From Opitutia bacterium UBA3151 (lineage in GTDB: Bacteria > Verrucomicrobiota > Verrucomicrobiia > Opitutales > Seribacteraceae), in assembly GCA_002364975.1 (NCBI GenBank), contig DEYT01000054.1, positions 1 to 9,248 of the forward strand: a DNA stretch of 9,248 nucleotides. Direction: 5' to 3'. This document shows positions 1 through 6,548 of the stretch, piece after piece. The notes beneath the pieces are model-generated. The model searched no databases, was not told where the DNA came from, and worked only from the letters and a program-made list of their open reading frames with translations. The translations under genes were made by a program, and so were the position numbers. How positions within the stretch are numbered: position 1 is the first letter of the stretch; each line of letters opens with the position of its first letter.

Positions 1-1
1 A

Positions 2-61
2 ACTCTTAAGCTTAGGAGATTGACTGATTCAGAATCTTGGGCCTCGATAGAGATTGAGTAA
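2..61 (+). CDS. Possible C-terminal tail of an upstream gene (partial at 5' edge)
   Basis: One reading frame is open from the left edge to a TAA at 59-61 and would encode about 19 residues, ending in SWASIEIE. The other two plus-strand frames hit stops within the first 30 bases. The stop lies 9 bases before the ATG of the TraR/DksA-type gene, spacing that would fit an operon. The fragment is too short to assign to a family, and a 20-codon open stretch can occur by chance, so this may be only a leader region. Confidence 0.3.
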   Translation, partial: TLKLRRLTDSESWASIEIE

Positions 62-70
62 TTTGTTAAA

Positions 71-400
71 ATGAACCCAGAGCAAAGACAGGTGTATAAA
101 GACAAACTTAAAGCGGTACTCTTGGAAATTGAAGATTATTTAAGTAAAAGTGAAGATGCGGCCGAAGCGGTTTCTCCAGATAAAAGCTTGGGACGGTTGT
201 CGAGAATGGAAGCGATGCAGGATCAGCAATTGGTTCTCGAAGTCCGAAGGAGACAGAAGAGAAGAAAAGCGGAGGTCTTCAATGCAATATCCAGGCTGGA
301 GCAAGATCAATATGGACAATGTATATTTTGCAGAAGCCAGATTTCAGAAGAACGATTAGATGCATTTCCTGAGGTTCAGACCTGCATGAAATGTGCCTAG
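71..400 (+). CDS. TraR/DksA-family C4 zinc-finger protein
   Basis: A 109-residue cytoplasmic protein of the TraR/DksA family, whose members bind the secondary channel of RNA polymerase and adjust transcription initiation. The N-terminal two-thirds is charged and helical, as expected for a coiled coil. Near residues 39-50 it has the segment S-GRLSRMEAMQ, which I recognise from short bacterial DksA-like proteins. The C-terminal C4 zinc finger uses C84/C87 and C105/C108, with the typical YG-C and RL-A-P spacing between the pairs; the protein ends one residue after the last cysteine. The DxxDxA tip motif of Escherichia coli DksA is not visible, so the regulatory effect may differ. No strong Shine-Dalgarno sequence precedes the ATG. 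It may follow an upstream gene in an operon and converges on the antiporter gene 27 bases away. Family assignment is firm; the regulon is unknown. Confidence 0.88.
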   Translation: MNPEQRQVYKDKLKAVLLEIEDYLSKSEDAAEAVSPDKSLGRLSRMEAMQDQQLVLEVRRRQKRRKAEVFNAISRLEQDQYGQCIFCRSQISEERLDAFPEVQTCMKCA

Positions 401-427
401 GTTCCCTGTAAAGCTTCCCGCTCCAAG

Positions 428-2407
428 CTATCCAGTTATCAGCTCCGAGGATTGAAGAAAGTCAGATTCCTTAGCGATGCAATAGATGACATCATTATTT
501 TCTAGGTGAACCTCCCCTAAACGGTGAGCAATCAGTTCATTTTCACGACTAATGGCAACGATCAATATTCCAGTTTTTCCCCCGAGGTTCAAGTCCTTCG
601 GCGTTTTTCCAAGAACCGGACTTTCAGGACCCAGAAAAAGGGTTTCAACCTTCAACTCTTTAAGCTGAGTATGTTGATGGAGGGATAGGGGAGCACTGGA
701 AAATTCTCTTTCGGAGTGCATGGTTTTTTCCCGGGCCCGTTTGATCTCCCTCGAAATCAGGTTGCGGGGAATTTCCAGTTTTCTCAACACTCTGGATAGA
801 ATTTCTAATCCACCCTCGACTTCACAGGCAACCACTTCATTTCTGCCATCATGCGTCAGGGGTTCCGAGCCTCTCATGAACTGAGTTCTTACGAAAACTG
901 GAGCTTTTACCTTCATCCGCTCGATGGTGGACAAAACACGCTCCGTTGCCTGATGGTCATTGATCATGATCACAATTGCCCGACAATCATGAACATGAGC
1001 ATGCCCGAGTGCCTCTTCACTGGTAGCGTCCGCGTAGTATACCGGATCGCCCAACTCCTTACCCACATTGACATTGTCGGAATTCATTTCCAGAGCCACC
1101 ACTTCAATCTCCAACTCCTTTAGGCTGGAAGTAAGAAATTGTCCTGCCAGACCATATCCAATAACCACGACATGATCCGAGTGCCCAACTGTGGATTCCT
1201 CAAGTTCCTCGGCACTGCGGGCACGGAGTAGTTTCGCCAATGGATCCAGTGCCCGTTCACCTGCGGTGAAGTGGGGGGCTTTGTAAACTAAAAGGGGGGT
1301 AAGAAACATGCTAAGAATTCCGGCATTGAGAAGGGGGGCAATTTCGGAATCGGAAACCACGCCCTCTTGGGTTGCTAGTTGAAGCAAAACAAATCCGAAT
1401 TCTCCGAATTGAGCCAGGCCTACACCAGCCAACCAAGCGGCTCGGGGAGGAAAGCGCATCAGGGATGCCGCTAAAATTGCCAAAATTCCTTTTCCTCCGA
1501 TGAAGGCAAGGAGCAACCAACCCACTTGATCGGGTTTTTCCATCAAGATTTCAAAATCAAAAAACATTCCGAGTGAGACGAAGAAAAAGCTCACGAATAC
1601 ATCCCGAAGGGGAAGGATATCTCCCATTGCCCGGTGGCGAAAATCGGTATCTGCCACAATCATTCCGGCCAAAAAAGCACCTAAGGCCAGCGACAGCCCA
1701 GTAAGGGAGGTCAGATAAGCAGTGCCGATACAAAGACAAAGAACCGTAAGGATAAAGACTTCATTGCTTCGACTGGCATCGACCGCCCGAAAGAGCCAGG
1801 GTACAAGCTTTCGCGAGCAGGCAAAAAGTGCGACCACCATCAAGGTTGCCTTTCCCATGGCAAGCCCCAAAGCTTTCCAGGTTTCAGGATTATCAAGGCC
1901 CTGACCAAGTAAGGGGATGATCAAGACCATGGGAACAATACATAAATCCTGAAAGATCAAGGTGCCAACAATGAACCGGCCGTGAGGAGCATCCAATTCA
2001 TTTCGTTCGCTTAAGGTACGGAGTACCAGAGCGGTGCTGGACAAGGCGAATACGAAACCGTAAGTAATTGATTCGGGCAGTGTGCAACCAAGCCAGAGTG
2101 CGATACCGGTGGTCACGGCAGCAGTTACGCTAACCTGTAAAAGCCCACCCATAGCGACTTGGCGAAAAATGTGGCGAAGCCGGGAGAGAGAAAACTCCAA
2201 GCCAATGGTGAACAAAAGAAAGACAACTCCGACTTCGGCAATGATCTCGATCGCTTCGGGATCATGGGCCAGGGAAAAACCCTTGGGTCCGACCAGGGCA
2301 CCCGACAATACCAACCCTGCAATCACCGGTAGTTTTAATCTGCCTAGAACGAGGGTAACCAATACGCTGATGGTCGCAATTAAAGTGATCTCCTCGAGTA
2401 GGTGCAT
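428..2407 (-). CDS. CPA2-family cation:proton antiporter with RCK (TrkA-N/TrkA-C) domain
   Basis: An inner-membrane monovalent cation/H+ antiporter of the KefB/KefC/YbaL type, expected to exchange K+ or Na+ for protons. Residues about 5-380 form the Na_H_Exchanger domain with roughly 12 hydrophobic segments. Family signatures include FQDLCIVP (about 152-159; the QD pair is typical of Kef-like proteins), GAFLAGM (243-249), PLRDVFVSFFFVSLGM (266-281) and LAQFGEFGFVL (331-341). A TrkA-N/RCK nucleotide-binding domain starts near 412 with VVVIGYGLAG, a Rossmann GxGxxG motif, followed by an acidic residue at the end of the second strand (E440). A TrkA-C domain covers about 590-655. The reading frame opens after a TAG at 2417-2419 with TTG at 2413 or ATG at 2407. 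I chose the ATG because an AGG lies 8 bases before it and only 2 bases before the TTG. No KefF/KefG-like partner gene is adjacent. Ion specificity cannot be read from the sequence. Confidence 0.93.
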   Translation of the reverse strand: MHLLEEITLIATISVLVTLVLGRLKLPVIAGLVLSGALVGPKGFSLAHDPEAIEIIAEVGVVFLLFTIGLEFSLSRLRHIFRQVAMGGLLQVSVTAAVTTGIALWLGCTLPESITYGFVFALSSTALVLRTLSERNELDAPHGRFIVGTLIFQDLCIVPMVLIIPLLGQGLDNPETWKALGLAMGKATLMVVALFACSRKLVPWLFRAVDASRSNEVFILTVLCLCIGTAYLTSLTGLSLALGAFLAGMIVADTDFRHRAMGDILPLRDVFVSFFFVSLGMFFDFEILMEKPDQVGWLLLAFIGGKGILAILAASLMRFPPRAAWLAGVGLAQFGEFGFVLLQLATQEGVVSDSEIAPLLNAGILSMFLTPLLVYKAPHFTAGERALDPLAKLLRARSAEELEESTVGHSDHVVVIGYGLAGQFLTSSLKELEIEVVALEMNSDNVNVGKELGDPVYYADATSEEALGHAHVHDCRAIVIMINDHQATERVLSTIERMKVKAPVFVRTQFMRGSEPLTHDGRNEVVACEVEGGLEILSRVLRKLEIPRNLISREIKRAREKTMHSEREFSSAPLSLHQHTQLKELKVETLFLGPESPVLGKTPKDLNLGGKTGILIVAISRENELIAHRLGEVHLENNDVIYCIAKESDFLQSSELITG

Positions 2408-2542
2408 GTACAACGCCTACAAGGGACAGGGAAAAGCACAAGGATGAAAGCGATCTTTTTTACTGTCGTCATAAATTAAGGGGGAAAAGAAAATTTTTAC
2501 CTTGAATATTTCGTCTTTAATCATGTTGATGGGGTTACTTTT
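2408..2542. promoter_or_regulatory. Divergent intergenic region between the antiporter and the exported-protein gene
   Basis: This 135-base AT-rich gap separates two genes read outward, so it should hold a promoter for each. I see no convincing sigma70 -35/-10 pair on either strand and no clear operator palindrome or riboswitch-like fold. The presence of promoters is inferred from gene orientation only. Confidence 0.4.
2416..2419 (-). promoter_or_regulatory. Probable ribosome binding site of the antiporter gene
   Basis: On the minus strand this reads TAGG, with AGG ending 8 bases before the ATG at 2407-2405. It is too close (2 bases) to serve the alternative TTG at 2413, so it decides the start. 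The same TAG is the in-frame stop that blocks any start further upstream. Confidence 0.45.
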
Positions 2543-4969
2543 ATGCCTGTGCATATAGATAATTCCCTTTTTAAAAGCATTGAATTTTTTCGCTTTTTTA
2601 CAGGTATTTTTTTTTCAGTCTCGTTACTTTTTTTAACACCCACGGTTGCTTCTGCGGAAACCCGCTCTTTTGCTTTTTGGAGAGGGGTGGAAGTAATTGA
2701 TGTCATAAAGGAGCAAGCACAAAAGTACGAATTGGTGCTTAAGAAACTTGCTGATGGTTCTGAAACCACGCTTTATTCATTTAATCATTTCGCGATGCTT
2801 GCAGATGCTGGAATCAGTTCCAGTTCTGCTCAACTGAACTTTGGTCGGATTCAAGCTTCTCCCGAAGGATTTGACATGATCATAGGGTATGGGGTCAAAG
2901 AACCTGCGGACAATATGAAGTTGGCAAGAATCGAGAAATTAAGCCTGCAAGACGGGAGCCGTTCCACGATTAAGGAATGGAATCTAAATTCTCCTGCTGG
3001 TAGCTTTAATTATGATTTTGAGCCCCTGACTGTAGATTGGAGCAACCAAAAGATTTATTTCTTTAAGACCAACGAAACCGATAAATCAAAAGATTCCTTG
3101 GTCTCTTTATCTTTCAATGGAGGGGAAGTAAACTTACTTCAAGAAATCCAAGGGAGCCCTGAAACCATACAACTGGCTCCAAAGAACCAAGATGTAATGG
3201 TTATGGGAGAAGATATTTTTGAGCGTGGAGATATTTATGTTTTCGACAAAAACGGCCATCCTTCCATTGTCAAAAAGACGAAAACTATTCCGGATGAGCA
3301 TACTTTTTCCTTTTCGGCATCGGGGAATGAAATTTTATACCTTAACGCTCAAGATCGAGGAAATCCCAGTTTAATGTCTAAATCCATTTCGTATGATTTA
3401 GAAAGTACACGATTTGATTATGTAAACCTTAACCCGGGTTCATGGTCTCCATTGGCCAGCAACGGTGATTTCAAGGATATCGAAACTTTTTACAATGAAG
3501 ATTCCAGTGGAAAGATTGCTTTTGTTGCCGAAAGTTTGGGAGAATATGCCGAGCTTGTGGAACTGGATGTGAACTCTGGATTGACGACCATTCTCTCCAC
3601 TGGAGTCGTTCAAGTTCCTGAAAAAGTGGATAGTTATGAGGATGGCTGGTTGGTAAATTTTTCAGGCACTCCGGTTCCTCAGTCCCAACCATCGAGTATA
3701 TCCGTGCCTAATGCTTCCGGAGTGTATATCCCGGTTCCCACACCGATCATTCCCCAAGCCAGCTCCTTGATTGCTAATGCGGGTCCGGTTTCGGACGGGG
3801 GGCATTGGAAGCAATCGTCTTGGCTTGGCTATTTCTGGGAAAAGCCAAATTCCAGCTGGATTTTTCATCCAGTCCTTGGTTGGCTCCATCTAATTCCCAA
3901 TGATGACGATAGCTTTTGGGTTTACACTCAGGATTTGTTTCCGATTCCGATCTGGCTTTGGATTCAGCCCATTCAATTTCCTTATGTCTATGCCAAGGCT
4001 GCGAGCTCAAGTGGGCGCCGAGTATGGGAAATGGATGGAATAACTACCACTTGGTCAAACAAGATTTTATCCAATAATTACATTGAGTGGAATCTTGGGA
4101 GTGACTGGAGCTCAACAATCTTAATTGACAGTGATTATGGTACAACAAATCTGCTTTTTAATGCTTCGACAGCAAATTATTTACATTCGGTTGGCTTAAG
4201 CATTTTATATGAGGAACCATCATACAGTCTTGGGAATCCTTATGATATGTATCTCTGGGATTCTAATGATCATAATGTTACAATAGCTAAAGCAAAAAAT
4301 TCTGATATGAATCAGCTAGTCTTAAATGAAAGATTTTTAACTGCTTCTGGTCATCAAGCAGTCGGAGTTCATTTAAAGCAAACTCTTCCCACTGGCGTAA
4401 ATGACTTATTTACCTTTTTAATCGATGGTTCAACTACTGGATTTCCTCAACCAGTGGGTACTTGGATGAAGGTTCAACTAAAAATTACTGCAACCTCATT
4501 CGCTGGAGGCATGACCATCGAGGAAGCAAAGTCAATTGTGAATAAATTAGAATTCATTGGAGGAACCCCTGATCCAAAAGGTGAAATTGAACAATATCAA
4601 AATCTTACACCAGATTCCAGCAACACTCAACCTCCAGCAGCGAGCGGTTCAAGTAATGTGGTTGCTAGTGTTCCTATAACACCTGATCCCGTAACAAGTG
4701 GTGGAAATGAACCCGATTTCGTTAATGGAGCCTGGCTTTATTTGGATTTGGATAAGGGAAGCTTGACTCATTGGGATAATCAAAACAATCAATGGGTAGA
4801 CTGGAGCAAGATTGCCAAGCCTAACCTAATCGGTACCTCGAGCTCTACTTCGGTGTCAGAAAAATATCAGGGCATGGAGTTTTCTAAAGCGGTTGAATCG
4901 ATCATGAACTCCTCAAAATCCGATGAGGAAAAGAAAGAGGACTTGGGGGCTTACATCCTAGGCTTTTAA
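2543..4969 (+). CDS. Large exported protein of unknown function: probable beta-propeller plus split W-rich domain
   Basis: I do not recognise a named function. The 808-residue product begins with a signal peptide: a hydrophobic stretch at about 18-33 and a VASA|ET cleavage site after A38. Residues about 41-353 look like a TolB-type beta-propeller, with around six strand-rich units of 40-50 residues; clear examples start near EPLTVDWS (160), HTFSFSASGNEILYL (253) and IETFYNED (313). A Pro/Ser-rich linker (374-418) leads to a W-rich segment (about 421-484: SSWLGYF, SWIFHPVLGWLHL, SFWVY, FPYVYAKA). Residues about 485-690 form an AT-rich-encoded, strand-rich region of unknown fold. A second linker (691-727) is followed by NGAWLYLDLDKGSLTHWDNQ (728-747), which looks like the missing end of the W-rich domain. 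The tail (772-808) is helical. A GGGG at 2531-2534 may act as ribosome binding site. The next gene follows after 11 bases. An envelope, surface or polymer-binding role is inference. Confidence 0.8.
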   Translation: MPVHIDNSLFKSIEFFRFFTGIFFSVSLLFLTPTVASAETRSFAFWRGVEVIDVIKEQAQKYELVLKKLADGSETTLYSFNHFAMLADAGISSSSAQLNFGRIQASPEGFDMIIGYGVKEPADNMKLARIEKLSLQDGSRSTIKEWNLNSPAGSFNYDFEPLTVDWSNQKIYFFKTNETDKSKDSLVSLSFNGGEVNLLQEIQGSPETIQLAPKNQDVMVMGEDIFERGDIYVFDKNGHPSIVKKTKTIPDEHTFSFSASGNEILYLNAQDRGNPSLMSKSISYDLESTRFDYVNLNPGSWSPLASNGDFKDIETFYNEDSSGKIAFVAESLGEYAELVELDVNSGLTTILSTGVVQVPEKVDSYEDGWLVNFSGTPVPQSQPSSISVPNASGVYIPVPTPIIPQASSLIANAGPVSDGGHWKQSSWLGYFWEKPNSSWIFHPVLGWLHLIPNDDDSFWVYTQDLFPIPIWLWIQPIQFPYVYAKAASSSGRRVWEMDGITTTWSNKILSNNYIEWNLGSDWSSTILIDSDYGTTNLLFNASTANYLHSVGLSILYEEPSYSLGNPYDMYLWDSNDHNVTIAKAKNSDMNQLVLNERFLTASGHQAVGVHLKQTLPTGVNDLFTFLIDGSTTGFPQPVGTWMKVQLKITATSFAGGMTIEEAKSIVNKLEFIGGTPDPKGEIEQYQNLTPDSSNTQPPAASGSSNVVASVPITPDPVTSGGNEPDFVNGAWLYLDLDKGSLTHWDNQNNQWVDWSKIAKPNLIGTSSSTSVSEKYQGMEFSKAVESIMNSSKSDEEKKEDLGAYILGF

Positions 4970-4980
4970 GTGAATTTAAG

Positions 4981-5766
4981 ATGAAATCCATTTTTTTACC
5001 ATTCTTGCTCTTCCTGCCGGTTCTTGGTGTCTTTGCTCAGTATGACCCGAATTTGATCGAGCCTAAGCAAGCAACGGATAGGCGATTCAACTACGATCAA
5101 TTCTATGACTATTCCAGTCCCTCTGGATTTGAGGGAAGTACTCTATTTACCCAACCTGTGACTGCTTCGATTACGAATTCCTCCTACGCTTTGCCAGCAG
5201 CTCGATTTGTTCCCTCTCAGCAGAAAAAGAATGCCTTCTCATTTTATTTGGGATTTTCCCAACCGATTGATTATGGTTTAAATCATCTAGGTTCTGGCAA
5301 TCGATTTGAACTCGATCATGATTATGGCGTATTGATGGAGTTTGAATACCGCAGGTATTTCAAGGATTTTCACATTGGAATTTCCAATATGTACCAGTCC
5401 TATAAACATCACCAGTTATCAAATGTTCCCGGATATCCCGGAGCGATTGAGGTGGATGGATACAATGGGGTCTTCGCGGTTATGGCCCATGTTGGGTGGA
5501 GCCCACAAATGACCGAGAAGATTTTTTTGGAGACTCGGTTTTCGCTTGGCCTGGCCTACAACATAGATGAGATCACGGTTTTTTACTCTCAATTCAAAGA
5601 TGAATACACCGAGATGATCTACTCCGCCCAACTTGGACTGGGGTACCGGTTCGATAACTCGATGACCTTAAGTGTTATTTGGAAGCTACTTGGACAGAGC
5701 ACTAAGGATCGATTCGATAATTTCCTGTTCCACTGTGCCTGTCTGCGACTGGGTTATGATTTTTAG
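4981..5766 (+). CDS. Probable outer-membrane beta-barrel protein
   Basis: This 261-residue protein has a typical signal peptide: a hydrophobic core at residues 4-18 and a VFA|Q cleavage site after A19. The mature part starts with a polar, aromatic-rich stretch (20-80) and then shows alternating aromatic/hydrophobic strands near 86-95, 114-127, 130-142, 161-175, 181-193, 211-224, 228-240 and 250-261. That is about eight strands, the number in small OmpA-like barrels. It ends in LRLGYDF; a C-terminal phenylalanine in a final amphipathic strand is the usual recognition signal of the BAM assembly machinery. It starts 11 bases after the exported-protein gene, so co-transcription is likely and a functional link is possible. 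No strong Shine-Dalgarno sequence is visible, so coupled translation is plausible. Its stop overlaps the convergent rph stop by 4 bases. No specific family or transported substrate can be named. Confidence 0.75.
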   Translation: MKSIFLPFLLFLPVLGVFAQYDPNLIEPKQATDRRFNYDQFYDYSSPSGFEGSTLFTQPVTASITNSSYALPAARFVPSQQKKNAFSFYLGFSQPIDYGLNHLGSGNRFELDHDYGVLMEFEYRRYFKDFHIGISNMYQSYKHHQLSNVPGYPGAIEVDGYNGVFAVMAHVGWSPQMTEKIFLETRFSLGLAYNIDEITVFYSQFKDEYTEMIYSAQLGLGYRFDNSMTLSVIWKLLGQSTKDRFDNFLFHCACLRLGYDF

Positions 5767-6548
5767 CCTTTCTTGCCAAGTTCCTGTTTTTGCAGTTCGA
5801 CCAATTCCTGGATTCCCTTTTCTGACAATGCAAGTAGTTCATCCAGTTGATAGCGGGAATAGGTAGCTTCCTCCCCAGAAGATTGAACCTCCACAAATTG
5901 AGCGGAACCGGTCATGACCACATTTGCATCCACGGTGGCATCGCGGTCTTCCGGATAATCCAGGTCCAAGATGCACTTGTCTTTGTATATACCGACACTG
6001 ATCGCAGCCAGATGGTCGACGATGGGATCCTTTTCCAGTTTCCCCCTTTCCATAAGGCCATTAATTGCGATTCGGGTAGCTAACCAGGCTCCGGTAATGG
6101 ATGCGGTTCTGGTCCCCCCATCTGCCCGTAAGACATCACAATCAATCCATAAGGTTTTATCGGGCATGTTCTTCAGGTTGAGCACTGCCCGTAAAGATCG
6201 GCCAATCAAGCGTTGAATCTCAATGTTTCTACCATCCTGTTTGCCCTTACTGATCGGACGATCCTTGCGGTAAAGAGTGGAGTAGGGAAGCATGCTGTAT
6301 TCCGCGGTTAGCCAGCCTCCTTCCACTTTTTGCTGCCTCATCCAACCGGGAACTCGGTCTTCGATCATAGCGGCACAAATCACCTGAGTATTTCCATAGG
6401 AACAGAGCACGGATCCGTTGGCATGGGGTGCAATTCCGGTCTGAAAGCGAACTTCTCGCATTTGATCGATTTCCCTGCCGGAGGGACGGGTAAAGGCTTG
6501 TTCCAATTGTTCGGCAAGCGAGGATGGGAGTTGGTTTTCAGGACTCAT
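5763..6548 (-). CDS. rph: Ribonuclease PH (tRNA nucleotidyltransferase)
   Basis: RNase PH is a hexameric, phosphate-dependent 3'-to-5' exoribonuclease that trims extra nucleotides from tRNA 3' ends. Family segments appear in order: RPSGR (21-25, equivalent to the first residues of the E. coli protein), GGWLTAEYSMLPYST (77-91), KGKQDGRNIEIQRLIGRSLR (101-120), CDVLRADGGTRTASITGA (137-154) and DANVVMTG (207-214). The core length fits the roughly 240-residue family. About 20 residues precede RPSGR, an extension absent from E. coli RNase PH. The ATG lies inside the upstream ribonuclease gene (11-base overlap) with no Shine-Dalgarno sequence, so translation is probably coupled; a TTG at codon 15 is the only obvious later start and is less attractive. 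It is the last gene of the apaG to rph run. Function is firm; the exact start is less so. Confidence 0.96.
   Translation of the reverse strand: MSPENQLPSSLAEQLEQAFTRPSGREIDQMREVRFQTGIAPHANGSVLCSYGNTQVICAAMIEDRVPGWMRQQKVEGGWLTAEYSMLPYSTLYRKDRPISKGKQDGRNIEIQRLIGRSLRAVLNLKNMPDKTLWIDCDVLRADGGTRTASITGAWLATRIAINGLMERGKLEKDPIVDHLAAISVGIYKDKCILDLDYPEDRDATVDANVVMTGSAQFVEVQSSGEEATYSRYQLDELLALSEKGIQELVELQKQELGKKG

Noticed and set aside
20..25. TTGACT as a -35 box for the TraR/DksA-type gene
   Set aside because: No acceptable -10 hexamer lies 16-18 bases downstream (best is TCGATA), and the region may be the coding tail of an upstream gene.
412..429. Inverted repeat AGCTT / AAGCT between the convergent zinc-finger and antiporter genes, considered as a terminator
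   Set aside because: The stem is only 5 bp, AT-rich, with an 8-base loop and no following T tract on either strand.
961..972. Perfect 12-base palindrome TGATCATGATCA
   Set aside because: It lies inside the antiporter coding sequence, where it encodes part of an MINDHQ segment in the RCK domain; no second copy or promoter context was seen, so it is probably coincidental.
851..1123. 90-codon open frame on the plus strand inside the antiporter gene
   Set aside because: It is antisense to the strongly supported RCK domain and its translation resembles no family I know.
2082..2447. 121-codon plus-strand open frame over the antiporter start
   Set aside because: It is antisense to conserved membrane segments, has a low-complexity basic/Ser-Thr composition, and no ribosome binding site is evident.
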